Assembly: GCF_004136315.1 (NCBI RefSeq)
Contig: NZ_CP029562.1
Coordinates: 4,363,501-4,427,500, forward strand
Direction of reading: 5' to 3'
From: Mesorhizobium sp. Pch-S
Lineage (GTDB): Bacteria; Pseudomonadota; Alphaproteobacteria; Rhizobiales; Rhizobiaceae
Length of the DNA stretch: 64,000 bases
Each line of letters opens with the position of its first letter. The stretch's first letter is position 1. The notes beneath the pieces were generated by a model, which searched no databases, was not told the origin of the DNA, and worked only from the letters and a program-made list of their open reading frames with translations. Positions 61,471 through 64,000 of this stretch are shown piece by piece. A program made the position numbers and the translations under genes.

Positions 61471-62181
61471 TCATTTCAGTTCGAAGGTGACGTTGACCAT
61501 GACCTTGTAGGCGTTCTCGCCGGCCTGCACAGGCACCGAAGCGCCGGCGGCGTCATAGGCCTTGGCGTTCATCGGCATGGGCGGAGGTGCATAGCTCTGG
61601 TCGGTGATTTCCAAGACCTTGCCGACGCTGACGCCGGCGGCTTCCGCAAGCGTCTTCGCCTTGGCGATGGCGTCGGCCACGGCCTTCTTGCGTGCTTCGG
61701 TGACAACGGTAGCGGGATTCTCGTTGGTGAAGGAGATGCCGCCGCCCTGATTGACGCCGAGCGACACGGCCTTGTCGAGTATCTCACCGGTCTTGGAGAT
61801 GTCCCGCACGCGCACCGACAGCGTGTTGGTAACCTGGTAGGCGATCAGTTCCGCTTCCTGGTTGCCGTCTGGTTTGTTGGTGTAGTTGTAGCGCGGGTTG
61901 ATCTGGATGCCTGCCGTCTGCAGGTCGCGCTCGGCAATGCCGGCTGCCTTCATTGCGGCAATCACGGCTGCCATGGCGTCGTTGTTGGCGTTGAGCGCCT
62001 CACGGGCGGTCTTGGCTTCGCGCATGACGCTGAGCGACAGCAGGGCGAGATCGGGTGCGACGGTGGCTTCGCCTTCCCCGGACACGATGATGCGCGGTGG
62101 CTGCGGGGCTTCGGCTGCGTTGGCGATCGCAGGCATTGCGACGGCGGCGGCGAGGGCGAGGGGCAAAAAGGCTCTGGTCAT
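61471..62181 (-). CDS. Exported SIMPL-domain (DUF541) protein
   Basis: 236 residues from MTRAFLPLALAAAVAMPAIANA (signal peptide about 1-22); the frame extends upstream through the tRNA on the other strand, so only this start is real. SIMPL domain: RIIVSGEGEATVAPDLALLSLSVMREAKTA (about 30-59), ARKKAVADAIAKAKTLAEAAGVSVGKVLEI (about 163-192), and a final YKVMVNVTFEL strand. Periplasmic oligomer-forming family of unclear role (E. coli YggE is linked to oxidative stress). Confidence 0.87.
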   Translation of the reverse strand: MTRAFLPLALAAAVAMPAIANAAEAPQPPRIIVSGEGEATVAPDLALLSLSVMREAKTAREALNANNDAMAAVIAAMKAAGIAERDLQTAGIQINPRYNYTNKPDGNQEAELIAYQVTNTLSVRVRDISKTGEILDKAVSLGVNQGGGISFTNENPATVVTEARKKAVADAIAKAKTLAEAAGVSVGKVLEITDQSYAPPPMPMNAKAYDAAGASVPVQAGENAYKVMVNVTFELK

Positions 62182-62312
62182 CGAAAAACTCCGTTGTTCG
62201 CCAGTGGCGATGGCCCGATTAGGCGCCGAATATGGATTGATTTGGGCGATGTTGGCGAGAGTGCTCGTAAAGCCTTGTGTGGGGACACGAAAAACACTAT
62301 CCAGCCCGCGTG

Positions 62313-62388
62313 GGGCCTGTAGCTCAATGGTTAGAGCCGGCGGCTCATAACCGCTTGGTTGGGGGTTCGAGTCCCTCCGGGCCCACCA
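62313..62388 (+). tRNA. tRNA-Ile2, anticodon CAU
   Basis: 76 bases fold as a full cloverleaf: 7-bp acceptor (GGGCCTG/CGGGCCC with one G-U), D arm GCTC/GAGC, anticodon stem GGCGG/CCGCT with loop CTCATAA (CAT at 62346-62348), T arm GGGGG-TTCGAGT-CCCTC, encoded CCA. The anticodon stem GGCGGCTCATAACCGCTTGGT resembles the AUA-reading tRNA-Ile2 of other bacteria, where TilS converts C34 to lysidine, more than elongator or initiator Met tRNA. Confidence 0.9.
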
Positions 62389-62410
62389 GTCAACTATTTT
62401 GACTTTGATT

Positions 62411-62815
62411 TTATTGCATTTTCTTCGATTTTCCCCGAACCTGTTTTTCGGTTCGGGATATTGTGTTCTCCATCTGGTCGGCAACGCGGCCAAAGGATTT
62501 GACGCCAAGGCGTTTTCTATCGGCCTTGCGAGTGCAGGTTTCGGCCTGTTCGACCTTCAGCCAACCGAATTGCGCCATCAACTCGTGAGCGCTCGCGCCA
62601 TTCATTGGCAGCGAGCGTCGCGCCGAGCTTTCGCAATCCGTGAGCGGATTTCTTGATCTTTGCATCTTGGCACCGGGCAGAGAACCAATTTCCAAAGCTT
62701 TCCTTGGATGTAAATGGCTTGCCATCGTCCTTGACGATGAAGTGCAGATCCCCGGTTTTCGTGGCGGCAATCGTGTCCAGTAGGCGCATCTTCGGGACTA
62801 TTTCGAGTTCGCAAA
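62411..62815 (-). pseudogene. Remnant of a tyrosine integrase at the tRNA 3' end
   Basis: Two frames together spell the catalytic end of a phage-type integrase: VPKMRLLDTIAATKTGDLHFIVKDDGKPFTSKESFGNWF, HGLRKLGATLAAN (the H-x-x-R box), and after a frameshift near 62605 NGASAHELMAQFGWLKVEQAETCTRKADRKRL, holding the region of the nucleophile (a Tyr normally at E-x-Y-T-R, here Cys in ETCTRKA). The N-terminal half is missing, replaced by the WrbA-type gene end. Sits 23 bases 3' of the tRNA and reads toward it. Confidence 0.8.
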
Positions 62816-62836
62816 CGTAGCAGTTGGCGCGCCTTC

Positions 62837-63436
62837 TTATCCAGCCAATTTGGCAGCTAGGCTAGCGAGATGGCGCCCCTGAAACTTTGCCCCTTCAAGG
62901 TCGATCTCCGTGGGAGTTCGCTCGCCGCGCTTGCCCGATAAGGTGGATGCTCCGTAAGGGGAGCAACCAACGAGTGCGTCCATGTGGGTTAAGCCGCCAT
63001 AGCTATAGGGGAGGCCAACGACGATCATGCCAAGATGAAGCAGAACGGTGTGAAAGCTTAGGATTGTCGCTTCATGACCGCCGTGCTGAAGACCCGTAGA
63101 GGTGAAGACCGCTCCCAGTTTTCCGACCAGCCTGTCTTGGGCCCATAGTTGACTTGTCTGATCGAGGAAATTCTTCATTTGGGCGGCCATCATCCCGTAG
63201 CGTGTCGGGGTGCCAAAGATGATCGCATCGTACGAGGGCAGTTCAGCGACAGAGGCTGTGGGAACCGGCTGATTGACAATGTATCCGGCCTTCGCGGCAA
63301 TGGCTGGCGGCACCAAATCTGGGACGCGTTTGACAACTACCTGGCCTCCAGCTTGGCAGGCACCTGCCGAGATGGCATGCGCCATGGTCTCGGTGTGCCC
63401 ATAAGACGAATAGTAAAGTACGAGAATTCTTGCCAT
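62837..63436 (-). CDS. NAD(P)H:quinone oxidoreductase, WrbA-type flavoprotein
   Basis: 199 residues. MARILVLYYSSYGHTETMAHAI is the FMN-phosphate loop of WrbA. IIFGTPTRYGMMAAQMKNFLDQTSQLWAQDRLVGKLGAVFTST (about 73-115) and HGGHEATILSFHTVLLHLGMIVVGLPYS follow as in the family. Two-electron reduction of quinones. The base composition is a little more AT-rich than most of the window and it lies directly beyond an integrase remnant, so acquisition by transfer is plausible. Confidence 0.88.
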   Translation of the reverse strand: MARILVLYYSSYGHTETMAHAISAGACQAGGQVVVKRVPDLVPPAIAAKAGYIVNQPVPTASVAELPSYDAIIFGTPTRYGMMAAQMKNFLDQTSQLWAQDRLVGKLGAVFTSTGLQHGGHEATILSFHTVLLHLGMIVVGLPYSYGGLTHMDALVGCSPYGASTLSGKRGERTPTEIDLEGAKFQGRHLASLAAKLAG

Positions 63437-63506
63437 CCCTCACTCCTCCTAAGCCGACTATATTGTGCGGAAGAGGATCTTCTAGGCTCGGCAAACGCAT
63501 CATCGT

Positions 63507-63523
63507 GTTGTTGAACAAACAAC
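63507..63523. promoter_or_regulatory. Inverted repeat in the wrbA-like/EutQ-like spacer
   Basis: GTTGTT and AACAAC (6-bp arms, 5-base centre) in the 238-base divergent gap. Weak but the only symmetric element seen between the two starts. Confidence 0.35.
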
Positions 63524-63674
63524 ATTCAACGTCATCCCATGCGCCCGCCATGACTGTTGCATGTCGTGCAACGCGGTTTTCGAAGCGTGGTCGATACCGT
63601 TTGATTATCAGGCGACTAGTCTTTGAGCCGGCTGCAAGCGAATTCCGCTTTCAGGAAGCAAAGAAGGATGCCTC

Positions 63675-64000
63675 ATGGACAACCCCGCACAAAATGCTGG
63701 CTCAGCCCCGGTGAGAGTTGCGAAATTCAATATATCTGACGCCCCCCTTAGCAAGCTCTATCCCGAGAAAACCATCGAACTCGGAGACGTAATAGATCGC
63801 AGATCCGGTGGCACCATCAGCATAGGCTATGCCCGGTACAAATCGGGTGAAGCCAACGATTGGAAGGTCACTTACGACGAGGCCCTGGTTATCACCAAGG
63901 GCAACTTCACCGTCGTCTATGACGGAGAAGACTATACGGCCGCTCTGGGGGAGGTGATCTATCTGAAGAAGGATACGACAATTTTCTATCGCGCAAATAC
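63675..64000 (+). CDS. EutQ-like cupin protein, 5' part (runs off the window)
   Basis: The first 108 codons; the gene continues past 64000. MDNPAQNAGSAPVRVAKFN begins it, with AAGGA ahead of the ATG. EANDWKVTYDEALVITKGNFTVVYDGEDYTAALGEVIYLKKDTTIFYR is the cupin barrel of ethanolamine-utilization EutQ-like proteins, in which the first histidines are replaced. No other eut gene is visible. Possibly part of the island beyond the tRNA. Confidence 0.7.
   Translation, partial: MDNPAQNAGSAPVRVAKFNISDAPLSKLYPEKTIELGDVIDRRSGGTISIGYARYKSGEANDWKVTYDEALVITKGNFTVVYDGEDYTAALGEVIYLKKDTTIFYRAN

Noticed and set aside
62313..62388. Reading the CAT-anticodon tRNA as elongator or initiator Met
   Set aside because: The anticodon stem and neighbouring bases match the Ile2 type better; the first base pair is a normal G-C, unlike the mismatch of initiator tRNA. 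A model search would settle it.

Overview
The window looks like chromosomal DNA of a high-GC alphaproteobacterium of the Hyphomicrobiales (rhizobial group, Phyllobacteriaceae such as Mesorhizobium or Aminobacter). The reasons are family-level: carA, a GatB/YqeY gene, dnaG and rpoD in that order, DUF982- and DUF930-type proteins, a Nramp/MntR manganese pair, and about a dozen copies of a roughly 100-bp intergenic mosaic palindrome resembling the rhizobial RIME class. No rRNA, intact transposon or CRISPR array is visible. Species cannot be fixed from reading alone.

Layout. 0-5 kb: a small unknown gene, a secreted TPR protein, a DHFR-like reductase, and a CurA-type oxidoreductase divergent from a TetR regulator. 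5-13 kb: small unknown proteins, a histidine phosphatase, membrane proteins, an orphan ligand-binding protein without a signal peptide, a DUF4892/OmpA protein, a degraded paralogue of a small gene, and an orphan iron-type binding protein. 13-20 kb: an ArsR/MFS pair with two matching operators, an isoaspartate methyltransferase-like protein, mntH/mntR, a YpfJ-type zinc peptidase, an aldo/keto reductase and a TetA-like MFS pump. 21-24.8 kb: carA, yqeY, and a DGPF protein next to an ECF sigma factor. 24.9-34 kb: a polysaccharide deacetylase, a frameshifted acetyltransferase, a complete TRAP transporter, a GbsR/MarR regulator, an ICMT-like methyltransferase, an MFS pump and a Na/Pi cotransporter. 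34.6-39.4 kb: an RcnB-like protein, then dnaG and rpoD.

39-50 kb: a surface protein joining an intimin-like beta-barrel to a right-handed beta-helix, a DUF930 protein, a metallo-beta-lactamase-fold hydrolase, AraC/LysE/YjbQ genes, a PadR regulator, HlyU, and azoreductase divergent from LysR. 50-57.4 kb: a TetR/glyoxalase pair, an arginase-fold protein, an HxlR/quinone-reductase pair, an active HtrA-type protease next to a protease-like protein that has lost all three catalytic residues and a LuxR-type protein, an SDR and a YqhA-type membrane protein. 57.8-62.4 kb: a large OmpA-family envelope protein split by a one-base frameshift, a YcgN cysteine-cluster protein, a SIMPL/DUF541 protein and tRNA-Ile2(CAU). 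Immediately 3' of that tRNA lies a truncated, frameshifted tyrosine integrase, so the last 1.5 kb (WrbA-like and EutQ-like genes) may be the edge of a genomic island.

Themes. Many regulators sit divergent from one enzyme or pump with a readable inverted repeat between them. Several reading frames are broken by single-base changes, three of them at or beside short homopolymer runs, so each could be a true mutation or a sequence error.
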